Of a stretch of DNA of 11,129 bases, positions 1 to 6,538 are shown in pieces. The notes below the pieces were generated by a model that was given only the letters and a program-made list of their open reading frames with translations, was not told the DNA's origin and did no database searches. Numbering within the stretch: position 1 is the first letter of the stretch; each line of letters begins with the position of its first letter. This stretch comes from Acidimicrobium sp. UBA3029 (GTDB lineage: Bacteria > Actinomycetota > Acidimicrobiia > Acidimicrobiales > Ilumatobacteraceae), in contig DFDK01000072.1 in NCBI GenBank assembly GCA_002367695.1, forward strand, positions 16,667 to 27,795. The letters are read 5' to 3'. Both the position numbers and the translations under genes were made by a program.

Positions 1-100
1 GGTGAAATACCGCATTTGGAGCTACATACGGTCAGCTAGAAAGTATTTGGCGTGTTATTGTCTGCCTTGTGCCGTTTGGCGCGGAGCAACAAAACTGACA

Positions 101-115
101 TATGCATCATGCATA
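101..115. promoter_or_regulatory. 15-bp perfect palindrome, candidate operator
   Basis: TATGCAT-C-ATGCATA is a perfect inverted repeat with 7-bp arms about one central base. It also contains a direct repeat of ATGCAT at 7-bp pitch. It abuts the Shine-Dalgarno of the first transporter gene, where a bound dimeric repressor would block transcription. The position suggests an operator; the regulator is unknown and none is encoded beside it in the window. Confidence 0.4.
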
Positions 116-122
116 AGGGGAG
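115..122 (+). promoter_or_regulatory. Shine-Dalgarno that fixes the BMP lipoprotein start
   Basis: AAGGGGAG ends 10 nt before the ATG at 133. Upstream in-frame starts (52, 109) would put extra polar residues before the signal peptide. The site therefore selects 133 as the true start. Confidence 0.75.
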
Positions 123-132
123 AGCACAACAG

Positions 133-1311
133 ATGAGGAAAAATCACATTAAGGGTTTTGCCCTTGCTACAGCAGCAGTCTTCGGACTTCTTGCTTGTGG
201 TGGGAGCGATGCAGCCACTGACACAACAGTGGCAGAAACAATGGAGACTGAGGCAGGGGATGACTACAGCATGCTTAAAGTCGCTGTTGTCTATATCGGT
301 GTTCCAGACGACAAAGGTTGGACATACCAGCACGAACAAGGCATCCTTGAACTCGAAGCCGAACTTGGCATTGAAGTCAAGCGTGTAGAGAACGTTCCTG
401 AGGGCGACGAAGCCGAAGCGATTATGGAAGGCCTTGCAGCCGAAGGTTACAACTTGATTTTTGCAACCTCATTTGGTTACGGAACTCCAATGGCACGCGT
501 TGCCGCAAAGCATGCAGATGGTTGCTTCCAGTGGGCAACAGGCGCAAAGTTCCTCCTCACTTCAGAGATGGGTGGAGAGTACGCAACATTTGGTGACATT
601 CCTGCAAACTTGGGCACGTACTTCGGTGCTGCTGAAGAAGCTCGTTACTTGAGTGGTATCGCAGCAGGCGCAGCAAGCCCAACCGGCAAGCTCGGTTATG
701 TTGCAGCGTTCCCAATCCCAGAAGTTATTCGCGGAATCAACGCATTCACACTTGGCGCGCAATCTGTTAATCCAGATGCAACCGTTCAAGTCTCTTGGAC
801 AAAGACATGGTTCGGACCAGATACTGAAAAAGAATCTGCTGAATCACTTCTTGCAGCTGGTGCTGACGTGCTTGCAATGCACCAAGACACCACAGCAACT
901 GGCCTTGCAGCCGATGCAGTAGGTGCCAAGTGGGTTGGCTACAACAGCGATGTTGTTGAAGCAGCTCCTGATGCATGGCTCACTGCCCCAACATGGAACT
1001 GGGCTCCGTATTACATCCAGACCGCACTGGCCGTTGCTGGTGGCACATGTCCATCAGATGAGTACTACGGTTCGATGGCTGACGGAATGGTCACGCTTGG
1101 TTCATTCGGTACTTCGGTAGATGAAGATACACAAGGATTGATTGCCGATACAGCAGCAGCAATCATCGATGGTTCATTCGCACCTTTCCAGGGTCCAGTT
1201 TCGGATCAGGACGGCAACGAAGTAGTTGCAGCTGACACAAGGCCAGAGTTGCTCGACTTGCTCGGAATGAGCTACTTCGTTAAGGGAGTAATCGGTTCTC
1301 CAAAGGGCTGA
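133..1311 (+). CDS. BMP/PnrA-family ABC transporter substrate-binding lipoprotein
   Basis: This is the extracytoplasmic solute receptor of the ABC importer encoded downstream. With start 133 it has 392 residues. It has a short basic N-terminus, a hydrophobic stretch and a lipobox L19-L20-A21-C22, so it should be lipid-anchored at C22. An acidic, Ser/Thr/Glu-rich tether (about 23-47) precedes the BMP domain (PF02608-like), which begins near LKVAVVYIG. Recognisable family segments are DDKGWTYQHEQG, the GKLGYVAAFPIPEVIRGINAF region, the WFGPDTEKESAESLLAAGADV region and GYNSD. Relatives bind nucleosides, purines or other small polar ligands; the ligand here is unknown. Codon use is biased (many GCA, AAC, TTC), consistent with high expression, as expected for a binding protein made in excess of its permease. 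It is followed after 7 nt by the ATPase gene. Confidence 0.92.
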   Translation: MRKNHIKGFALATAAVFGLLACGGSDAATDTTVAETMETEAGDDYSMLKVAVVYIGVPDDKGWTYQHEQGILELEAELGIEVKRVENVPEGDEAEAIMEGLAAEGYNLIFATSFGYGTPMARVAAKHADGCFQWATGAKFLLTSEMGGEYATFGDIPANLGTYFGAAEEARYLSGIAAGAASPTGKLGYVAAFPIPEVIRGINAFTLGAQSVNPDATVQVSWTKTWFGPDTEKESAESLLAAGADVLAMHQDTTATGLAADAVGAKWVGYNSDVVEAAPDAWLTAPTWNWAPYYIQTALAVAGGTCPSDEYYGSMADGMVTLGSFGTSVDEDTQGLIADTAAAIIDGSFAPFQGPVSDQDGNEVVAADTRPELLDLLGMSYFVKGVIGSPKG

Positions 1312-1318
1312 TTTGTAA

Positions 1319-2881
1319 ATGAGTAGTACCTCTCACGAGGTTGCAAGGGGGCCGCACCACAACAGTGGTGCGGCCTCTACTGCACTCTCAGCGCATTCAA
1401 TAGATAAGAAGTTTCCAGGTGTGCTTGCCAACGATTCGGTTGACTTTGATGTGCGCGCAGGTGAGGTGCACACGCTGCTGGGTGAAAACGGTGCAGGAAA
1501 AAGCACGCTCGCGGCAGTGTTGTGTGGTCTCTATCAACCCGATGCCGGGTATCTCATGCGCAATGGCAAGCGGATTAATTTGTCGTCACCGCGCGCAGGT
1601 TTGCAACACGGGATTGCGATGGTGCACCAGCATTTTCGCTTAGTCGAAAGATTTAGTGTTTCAGAAAATGTGATTTTGGGTAGTCGCGATTTGCCGTTCA
1701 AGTTGAACCGGCGCGACATTAACGAAAAAGTTGCATCAGTTGCAGAGTCGTACGGACTGCCGATTGATCCAAATGCAACTGTTGGCGACTTGTCGGTTGG
1801 ACAACGTCAAAGAGTCGAGATTGTTAAGGCGCTGTATCAGGGCGCAGAGATTTTATTGTTAGACGAGCCAACCGCAGTGTTGGTGCCTTCAGAAGTCGAA
1901 AAGTTGTTTGAAAACGTGCACGCAATGACAGCCGCTGGGAAATCAATCGTGTTCATTAGTCACAAACTTGGCGAAGTTGTGGAAATCTCAGATCGCGTGA
2001 CTGTTTTGCGCAACGGGAGAGTAACCGGTCACGTTTCAGGCAGGGGCACTACAGACACTAAAGAGCTTGCACGACTCATGGTTGGTCGCGATATCGAACT
2101 CAATGCCCAGCGCGCAACGCATGCGACGGGTCATGAGATTTTGCAAATTCGCAATCTGTCTCTGAGCGTTGAGAACGTTGCGGTGCTTAGCGATATTTCG
2201 TTCAATGTGCACGCTGGCGAGATGGTGGGTATTGCTGGTGTTGCAGGCAATGGCCAGCGCGAACTCGCCGACACTATTGCCGGTCTTATTTCGCCAACAA
2301 GCGGGTCTGTCAGTATCTCGGGTGCAATGACAACAGATTGTGGACCTATTCAGGCCCGCGAAGTCGGTTTGGCGTATGTGCCAGAAGATCGTCTTGGAAT
2401 GGGTCTTGTGCCGTCAATGACGATTCTCGACAACTTATTGCTCACTCGTGACCGAAAGGTGGTCGTTGATCGAGTGTCGGTTCGACCAGAAGCAACCCGG
2501 TTGATCGAGCAGTTCGAGATTAAGGCAAATGGTCCAGACCATCTGGCTCGCAAGTTGTCGGGTGGAAATGCACAGAAAGTGTTGCTTGCACGCGAACTTT
2601 CGGGTGGTCGAAGTGCAACAAAATTACTCGTTGTGTGCTCGCCAACTCGTGGTCTCGACGTAGGTGCTATCGAGACTGTGCGTCGTTTGCTCAATGACGC
2701 ACGCAGGGCGGGGCAAGCGATCTTGTTGATTTCAGAAGACCTTGATGAAGTGCTTTCACTGTCTGATCGTGTATTTGTTTTGTATCGCGGAGCAGTGGTG
2801 CTTGAAACTCCAGGCGAATCGGCACAACTGTCTCAGGTTGGCGCAGCGATGGCAGGACTCGCCAATGAAGGACGTTCATGA
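1319..2881 (+). CDS. Double-domain ABC transporter ATPase (BMP/nucleoside type)
   Basis: This cytoplasmic ATPase of 520 residues energises the two permeases. NBD1 has Walker A GENGAGKST (55-63), signature LSVGQRQR (158-165), Walker B ILLLDEPTA (178-186) and H-loop H215. NBD2 has a degenerate Walker A, GVAGNGQREL (307-316), lacking the Lys-Ser/Thr. It also has signature LSGGNAQK (413-420) and a VCSPTRGLD Walker B/D-loop region (439-447). One active and one degenerate site is normal for RbsA/NupO-like sugar and nucleoside ATPases. The ATG at 1319 lies 7 nt after the upstream stop with only a weak AAGGG 12 nt before it. No later in-frame start precedes the domain (next is GTG at V35), so it stands. 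The first ~24 residues are an unconserved-looking extension that contains a strong DNA/RNA hairpin (1350-1375). The stop overlaps the next start (ATGA). Confidence 0.92.
   Translation: MSSTSHEVARGPHHNSGAASTALSAHSIDKKFPGVLANDSVDFDVRAGEVHTLLGENGAGKSTLAAVLCGLYQPDAGYLMRNGKRINLSSPRAGLQHGIAMVHQHFRLVERFSVSENVILGSRDLPFKLNRRDINEKVASVAESYGLPIDPNATVGDLSVGQRQRVEIVKALYQGAEILLLDEPTAVLVPSEVEKLFENVHAMTAAGKSIVFISHKLGEVVEISDRVTVLRNGRVTGHVSGRGTTDTKELARLMVGRDIELNAQRATHATGHEILQIRNLSLSVENVAVLSDISFNVHAGEMVGIAGVAGNGQRELADTIAGLISPTSGSVSISGAMTTDCGPIQAREVGLAYVPEDRLGMGLVPSMTILDNLLLTRDRKVVVDRVSVRPEATRLIEQFEIKANGPDHLARKLSGGNAQKVLLARELSGGRSATKLLVVCSPTRGLDVGAIETVRRLLNDARRAGQAILLISEDLDEVLSLSDRVFVLYRGAVVLETPGESAQLSQVGAAMAGLANEGRS
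1350..1375 (+). other. Perfect 11-bp stem-loop at SBP/ATPase junction
   Basis: GGCCGCACCAC pairs perfectly with GTGGTGCGGCC around an AACA loop. It starts 31 nt after the ATPase start codon and 38 nt after the binding-protein stop. No T-tract follows, so it is not a textbook intrinsic terminator. It may instead stabilise the 3' end of the binding-protein mRNA, cause partial termination, or hinder ATPase translation. Confidence 0.7.
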
Positions 2882-3993
2882 TGCGTATTCCATTTCGTGT
2901 CGTCTTCGAGCAACGAGGCGAAACGCCTCGTCGGTTGTCATTGTTGGTTCCACTTGCATCGGTTCTAGCGGCCTTGTTCTTTGGTGCACTTTTTTTGCTC
3001 GCTACGGGCTACTCGCCGATTGATACCTACACAAATATGTTTCGTGATGGTTTTGCTTCGTTTAACGGCATCACCGACACACTGGCTTTGTCGACTGTGC
3101 TCATATGCACCGGTATCTCGGCAGCGTTTGCATTTCAAATGAACCTGTACAACATTGGTGGCGAAGGTCAGTTGTACCTAGGTCTGATTGGTGGTGCGTG
3201 GGCGGGTATCGCACTTGGCGACCATTTACCAACATTGATCATGGTCCCCATTGTCTTGTTGTGTGGGGCGCTTGCTGGGGCGGCTTGGATTTTTGTTCCG
3301 GCTTTCGTGCGATCACGACTTGGCACGAGCGAAATTGTTTCTACATTGCTACTGACGTATATCGGGGCGAGCCTAATTAAGCACGTGATTTATACGCCAG
3401 ATAGTTTCTTTCGTAATCCGAATACTTCGTTTCCGCAAGGCCGAAGGGTCGCGGATTCCGCGTCACTAGATAGCTTCGGTAGTTCACGGCTCTACCCAAC
3501 ATTTTTTGTTGCACTAATTATTGCGGGTGCACTGTATTGGATTGTTAAGCGCACCGAGTTTGGGTACCGCATTAATGTCATCTCCGATTCGCCACGAGCC
3601 GCGCACTATGCAGGCATCAATGCGCGGCGTACAACTATATGGGTCATGCTGATCTCTGGCGCATTGTCGGGTCTTGCTGGCGCAATGCTTATCGTTGGTC
3701 CATACGGCAAGATCGAGCCGAGCATTATTACTCTCGGTTATGGATACGCGGGAATCGTTGTAGCGGCACTCGCTCGTAACAATCTTGGTCTGATTATTGT
3801 GAGCGGAATTTTATTCTCTGGTCTAAGGGTTGGTGGCAATAATCTGCAAGTTACGACAGACACTCCTATACATATAGGCGTGATGTTGCAGGGAGCCATT
3901 CTGTTGTTTGCGCTTGGCGGAGAAGCATTCCGCAGATACCACATCCATGTCGTGCGCGTACAAGACGCGACGGCAAGGAAGGCTGCAGTATGA
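2878..3993 (+). CDS. ABC transporter permease 1 (BPD_transp_2, NupP-like)
   Basis: This inner-membrane channel subunit of 371 residues is highly hydrophobic after a short basic cytoplasmic N-terminus. Its first membrane segment is at about 21-43, with multiple further segments. Family landmarks seen are NIGGEGQLYLG (92-102), EIVSTLLLTYI (152-162) and the cytoplasmic loop SPRAAHYAGIN (238-248). The last resembles the ATPase-coupling loop of BMP-type permeases. The start overlaps the ATPase stop by ATGA; a second ATG at 2881 is equally possible. The end overlaps permease 2, also by ATGA, indicating translational coupling and balanced production of the heterodimer. An 8-bp hairpin lies 35 nt into the gene. 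Confidence 0.9.
   Translation: MMRIPFRVVFEQRGETPRRLSLLVPLASVLAALFFGALFLLATGYSPIDTYTNMFRDGFASFNGITDTLALSTVLICTGISAAFAFQMNLYNIGGEGQLYLGLIGGAWAGIALGDHLPTLIMVPIVLLCGALAGAAWIFVPAFVRSRLGTSEIVSTLLLTYIGASLIKHVIYTPDSFFRNPNTSFPQGRRVADSASLDSFGSSRLYPTFFVALIIAGALYWIVKRTEFGYRINVISDSPRAAHYAGINARRTTIWVMLISGALSGLAGAMLIVGPYGKIEPSIITLGYGYAGIVVAALARNNLGLIIVSGILFSGLRVGGNNLQVTTDTPIHIGVMLQGAILLFALGGEAFRRYHIHVVRVQDATARKAAV
2913..2931 (+). other. Perfect 8-bp stem-loop early in permease 1
   Basis: ACGAGGCG and CGCCTCGT pair perfectly around an AAA loop, 35 nt after the start codon. It is GC-rich with no T-tract. The placement resembles the stronger hairpin at 31 nt into the ATPase gene, but an 8-bp stem can also arise by chance in a window this size. 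Confidence 0.5.
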
Positions 3994-4928
3994 ACCAAAA
4001 TATTTGGATATTGATGTCGGCAGATGCAATTGCCATTGCAACAACATTGATTTTTGCTGCACTAGGAGCATTGTTCACCGAGCGATCTGGCGTACTCAAT
4101 CTGGGCATCGAGGGCATTTTGTTGACGTCGGCCATCAGTTCGTTTCTCGCTGCCGATGCTTCGGGGAGTGTGTGGTTCGGCCTCATCGTGGGATCTGTGA
4201 TCGGCGCAGTAATGGCTTCAATTCATGCAGTACTTTCGGTGGTGTTTCGAGCGAATCAAATTGTTGCTGGTTTGGCGCTCGTCATCTTTGGCACTGGTCT
4301 GGCCAACTTTCTAGGCAAACCAGCAGAGGGAAAAACAATTACTACGGTGATTAAACCACTTTCGTTTGGGCCACTATCCGATATTCCAGTAATTGGTCCA
4401 ATCGTTTTTGGTCAAGACATCATCACTTATCTTGCGATTGCGTTAGCCATCGTTGCATCGCGCTATTTATTTAATACTCGGCCGGGTCTCGAATTACGGG
4501 CAACTGGCGACGATCCAGCAACGGTTGATGCCCAGGGTCTTTCTGTCGCACGAATCCGTATTCGTTACACCATGGTTGGTGGAGCGCTTGTAGGTCTTGG
4601 TGGTTCGTGGCTAATGCTTGCTCAAAGTGCTGGCTGGCATCAGGCCGCTACAACAAATGGTCTTGGCTGGATTGCACTTGCGCTCGTGGTGTTCGCTGGT
4701 TGGCGCCCAATGCGCATCATCTTTGGTGCAGTGCTATTCGGTTTTACTTTGCAGCTTCCGTTCACACTGCAAGCAGAACAGATTACGTTTATTCCTTCTG
4801 CATTTCTCGAAATGTTGCCTTACCTGGCAACGTTAATTGCGTTGATTGCTTTGAGTCGCCCCGGGAGTCGTAATTCGCTTGGTGCTCCACGCGCGTTGGG
4901 TACGCCGTTTGTGCGTGACGAGCGATAA
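3990..4928 (+). CDS. ABC transporter permease 2 (BPD_transp_2, NupQ-like)
   Basis: This is the second membrane subunit, 312 residues, expected to pair with permease 1. Landmarks typical of this half are ERSGVLNLGIEGILL (31-45), NQIVAGLALVIFGTGL (89-104) and GWIALALVVFAGWRP in the C-terminal half. A polar loop with ATGDDPATVDAQG corresponds to the region that contacts the ATPase in relatives. The tail after about residue 288 is basic and probably cytoplasmic. The start overlaps the permease 1 stop (ATGA), and 6 nt separate its stop from the phosphatase gene. Length and motif order are normal. Confidence 0.9.
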   Translation: MNQNIWILMSADAIAIATTLIFAALGALFTERSGVLNLGIEGILLTSAISSFLAADASGSVWFGLIVGSVIGAVMASIHAVLSVVFRANQIVAGLALVIFGTGLANFLGKPAEGKTITTVIKPLSFGPLSDIPVIGPIVFGQDIITYLAIALAIVASRYLFNTRPGLELRATGDDPATVDAQGLSVARIRIRYTMVGGALVGLGGSWLMLAQSAGWHQAATTNGLGWIALALVVFAGWRPMRIIFGAVLFGFTLQLPFTLQAEQITFIPSAFLEMLPYLATLIALIALSRPGSRNSLGAPRALGTPFVRDER

Positions 4929-4934
4929 TTTCTG

Positions 4935-5708
4935 ATGCGTCTCACACGCTCGAGTTCCAACGACGACATACTTGCTGTCTTAAACAGAACAGCAAATGCA
5001 ATTAGCGCCGTGCTTGCAAGTAATACCGACTGGGGTCTTTCTGGCTTGCGTCACACACAATATTCGGTTGATGTCAATTGCGACAATGCAGCGCTTGCAA
5101 TCCTCCACGATGCAGGTTGCGCAGTGTTGTCAGAAGAAAGCCAGCGAACAGGTGAGTGGGGCGACAACGACATCTTGGTTGTAATGGATCCGCTCGATGG
5201 CTCGACAAATGCAAGTTGTGGTGTGCCATGGTATGCAACTGCTTTGTGCGCGCTCGACAACACCGGCATGCGGGCTTCGCTTGTGGTCAATCAGGCTTCG
5301 GGGCGCGACCGATATTGGGCAACTCGCGGTGGCGGAGCGTTTCATAATGGCAATCCAATTGAGCCATCGACATGCACTGACATCAAGGATGCGGTAGTTG
5401 GGATTTCTGGCCTGCCAAGTTTCGAGCCAGGTTGGGGGCAGTTTCGTGCGCTTGGTGCAGCGGCGCTAGATATTTGTTTAGTTGCTGATGGCGTGATTGA
5501 CGCTTGGATTGATTTCAATACACATGGAGTTTGGGATTATCTCGCAAGTCTTTTAATTTGCCAAGAAGCTGGTGTGCAAATTGCCGAAATTTCAGGTCGT
5601 GATTATGTAACGACTGAATACGACGACAAATGCACCCTTGTGGTTGCGTCAACCAAAGAAATGTTGGCGAGTCTGCTCGATATTCGTAAACGCCACGCCA
5701 ACTCATAG
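4935..5708 (+). CDS. Inositol-monophosphatase-family phosphatase
   Basis: This is a soluble Mg2+-dependent phosphatase of 257 residues (PF00459 fold). The metal-binding set is visible: SEE (66-68), DPLDGST (85-91, with D85 and D88) and WD (200-201) in GVWDYLASLLICQEAG. ALDICLVADG (178-186 region) is the usual C-terminal family motif. Family members hydrolyse inositol-1-phosphate, 3'-phosphoadenosine-5'-phosphate, fructose-1,6-bisphosphate or histidinol phosphate, and motifs alone do not separate these. The 6-nt gap after the last permease makes it the likely fifth gene of the transporter operon. It may act on a phosphorylated product of the imported solute, or on a nucleotide such as pAp if the solute is a nucleoside; both are inference. 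No intrinsic terminator with a T-tract follows. Confidence 0.88.
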   Translation: MRLTRSSSNDDILAVLNRTANAISAVLASNTDWGLSGLRHTQYSVDVNCDNAALAILHDAGCAVLSEESQRTGEWGDNDILVVMDPLDGSTNASCGVPWYATALCALDNTGMRASLVVNQASGRDRYWATRGGGAFHNGNPIEPSTCTDIKDAVVGISGLPSFEPGWGQFRALGAAALDICLVADGVIDAWIDFNTHGVWDYLASLLICQEAGVQIAEISGRDYVTTEYDDKCTLVVASTKEMLASLLDIRKRHANS

Positions 5709-5713
5709 CCTGA

Positions 5714-5741
5714 GTGGACGCCGAGAGGCTCACGATAAACT
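5714..5741 (+). promoter_or_regulatory. Possible tRNA-Val promoter
   Basis: GTGGAC (5714-5719) and TAAACT (5736-5741) are separated by 16 bp and would place transcription start about 10 nt before the tRNA. The -10 fits the TANNNT consensus; the -35 is poor. Confidence 0.35.
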
Positions 5742-5758
5742 GTGGTTTCCGTTAATAC

Positions 5759-5832
5759 GGGCGCTTAGCTCAGTTGGTTAGAGCATCTCCCTTACAAGGA
5801 GAGGGTCGGGGGTTCGAGTCCCTCAGCGCCTA
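5759..5832 (+). tRNA. tRNA-Val (anticodon UAC)
   Basis: A complete cloverleaf folds by eye. The acceptor GGGCGCT (5759-5765) pairs with AGCGCCT (5825-5831), ending in a G-U pair. The D-stem is GCTC/GAGC. The anticodon stem TCTCC/GGAGA encloses loop CTTACAA with anticodon TAC at 5793-5795. The variable loop is GGGTC, and the T-arm GGGGG/CCCTC encloses TTCGAGT. The discriminator is A5832. The following bases are CA rather than CCA, so the CCA end must be added by nucleotidyltransferase. It reads GUA and probably other GUN valine codons. Confidence 0.97.
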
Positions 5833-5864
5833 CAAAACTTATTCGATCTAACACAACAAAAAAT

Positions 5865-5870
5865 GGAGAG
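5865..5870 (+). promoter_or_regulatory. Shine-Dalgarno of the CDGSH-like small protein
   Basis: GGAGAG ends 8 nt before the ATG at 5879, near-ideal spacing, which supports translation of this very short gene. Confidence 0.7.
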
Positions 5871-5878
5871 TTATCGAT

Positions 5879-6037
5879 ATGGGAACATGCAAATGTGGTT
5901 TTACGACAGATCCAGAGAAGAATTGCAATGGAACACACCGAGTTGTCCAAGCCGTTAAGGCCGACATTGCGGAGAAGTTGACAGTTGCAGGTTTTGCAGA
6001 AGCTTCCGACTTTGTGAAGAATGAGAAGCAGGGCTAA
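5879..6037 (+). CDS. Small CDGSH-like Cys/His motif protein (52 aa)
   Basis: This short reading frame encodes 52 residues beginning MGTCKCGFTTDPEKN. Residues C4, C6, C16 and H20 form C-x-C-x9-C-N-G-T-H. The classical CDGSH [2Fe-2S] motif is C-x-C-x2-(S/T)-x3-P-x-C-D-G-x-H. This protein keeps the three Cys and one His, the Thr two residues after the CxC, and the Gly. It has one extra residue between Cys 2 and Cys 3, Pro four rather than two residues before Cys 3, and Asn instead of Asp. The remainder (about 21-50) looks like one or two amphipathic helices (VVQAVKADIAEKL...). It may bind an iron-sulfur cluster or zinc. It has a good Shine-Dalgarno and could be read through from the tRNA-Val promoter 46 nt upstream. 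The function is unknown. The coding call is firm because motif, ribosome site and stop agree. Confidence 0.8.
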   Translation: MGTCKCGFTTDPEKNCNGTHRVVQAVKADIAEKLTVAGFAEASDFVKNEKQG

Positions 6038-6053
6038 TTAGCAACTATCTGCG

Positions 6054-6072
6054 GATGTAGCTCGGCTACATC
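6054..6072. terminator. Hairpin between convergent genes, possible terminator
   Basis: GATGTAGC and GCTACATC form a perfect 8-bp stem with a TCG loop, between the CDGSH-like gene (+) and the SnoaL-like gene (-), overlapping the stop codon of the latter. The + side is followed by TTCATCTTG, only mildly T-rich. The element could serve both directions but is not a strong intrinsic terminator. A 10-bp palindrome GCTAATTAGC (6033-6042) lies just before it over the stop codon. Confidence 0.5.
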
Positions 6073-6515
6073 TTCATCTTGTCGAGCATTTCACCCATCT
6101 GCTTGTGCACAAGATTGATCGCTTGTAGCGGTCGAATGAAAACACGGAACTCAACAATTTTGCCGTTGTCATCGCATGTGATCATGTCGATGCCATTGAC
6201 GTATTTGCCTTCGACCGTTGTTTCAAATTCGAGTACGGCGTGATGACCATCGAGAATCTCTTTGGTGTAATGAAAGCCCTTCGATGTATCACCTAATGTT
6301 TTGCCTGCTTCGGTCTGTGGCTTTTCGCCGGGCAATGTTTGTCCAGCTGCTTGTAGATACAACGTGGTGATGTCCTTGCCCCTTTGGGGGGTGAAGACGA
6401 TTGGCGAGTAAAAGACCACGTCATCGTGCAGAAGTTCATCGAGACCATTTGCTAATTCACCTCGGGTGTGGGCGTGCCAGCGTTCGATAACAGCGTGGAT
6501 GGGAGAGTTGCTCAT
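6066..6515 (-). CDS. SnoaL/NTF2-like domain protein
   Basis: This is a 149-residue protein with the cone-shaped alpha+beta NTF2/SnoaL pattern. An N-terminal helix (IERWHAHTRGELANGLDELL) leads into HDDVVFYSPIVFTPQRGKD. Later strands include HAVLEFETTVEGKYVNGIDMITCDDNGKIVEFRVFIRP. The fold hosts polyketide cyclases, ketosteroid isomerases, epoxide hydrolases and non-catalytic binding proteins, so no reaction can be assigned. The start at 6515 is preferred over the ATG at 6524. Neither has a Shine-Dalgarno, but a TANNNT box on the minus strand (6530-6525) ends 9 nt before 6515, suggesting a leaderless mRNA. The 6524 start would add three residues (MWS). It is divergent from the HutD-like gene and converges on the small CDGSH-like gene with a hairpin between. 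Confidence 0.82.
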   Translation of the reverse strand: MSNSPIHAVIERWHAHTRGELANGLDELLHDDVVFYSPIVFTPQRGKDITTLYLQAAGQTLPGEKPQTEAGKTLGDTSKGFHYTKEILDGHHAVLEFETTVEGKYVNGIDMITCDDNGKIVEFRVFIRPLQAINLVHKQMGEMLDKMKM

Positions 6516-6523
6516 AGACCACA

Positions 6524-6530
6524 TAGGGTA
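6524..6530. promoter_or_regulatory. Overlapping divergent -10 boxes (leaderless promoters)
   Basis: TAGGGTA reads as TAGGGT on the + strand (6524-6529) and TACCCT on the - strand (6530-6525), both matching TANNNT. Each box ends exactly 9 nt before an ATG (6539 on +, 6515 on -), where a leaderless transcript would begin. No clear -35 is seen on either side. TANNNT is a weak motif, so the symmetry is the main argument. Confidence 0.4.
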
Positions 6531-6538
6531 GTGCCGTT

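Larger units (their letters stand above)
1..132 (+). other. 5' leader of the BMP transporter operon
   Basis: No gene can be assigned here. Frame 1 is open from the window edge to a TAG at 37-39 (12 codons), so the first bases could be the tail of an upstream gene, but that is too little to identify. The region holds a perfect 15-bp palindrome (101-115) and a strong Shine-Dalgarno (115-122). A TANNNT box (TATTGT, 56-61) could be a -10 element but has no convincing -35. No purine riboswitch fold was recognised by eye. Confidence 0.4.

Noticed and set aside
307..339. Minus-strand reading frame of 94 codons across 55-339, opposite the lipoprotein gene
   Set aside because: It runs antisense to a well-supported gene, is Cys-rich without a motif and has no ribosome site; it is a codon-bias shadow.
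2237..2266. Missing Walker A lysine in the second ATPase domain
   Set aside because: A degenerate second site is normal in RbsA/NupO-type double ATPases and is not a sign of decay.
2350..2694. 114-codon minus-strand frame inside the ATPase gene
   Set aside because: It lies wholly antisense to conserved ABC motifs, is Arg/Ser-rich with no domain and is best explained as a shadow.
3908..4354. 148-codon + frame spanning the permease junction
   Set aside because: It overlaps both permeases out of frame and its translation is Cys/Arg-rich without a motif; the two permease frames carry all the family signatures.
5707..5730. Inverted repeat AGCCT/AGGCT after the phosphatase gene as a terminator
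   Set aside because: Only 5 bp with a 14-nt loop and no T-tract; too weak to call.
5759..5832. tRNA-Val as an integration site for a mobile element
   Set aside because: No integrase, no repeat of the tRNA 3' end and no composition break nearby; the downstream genes look chromosomal.
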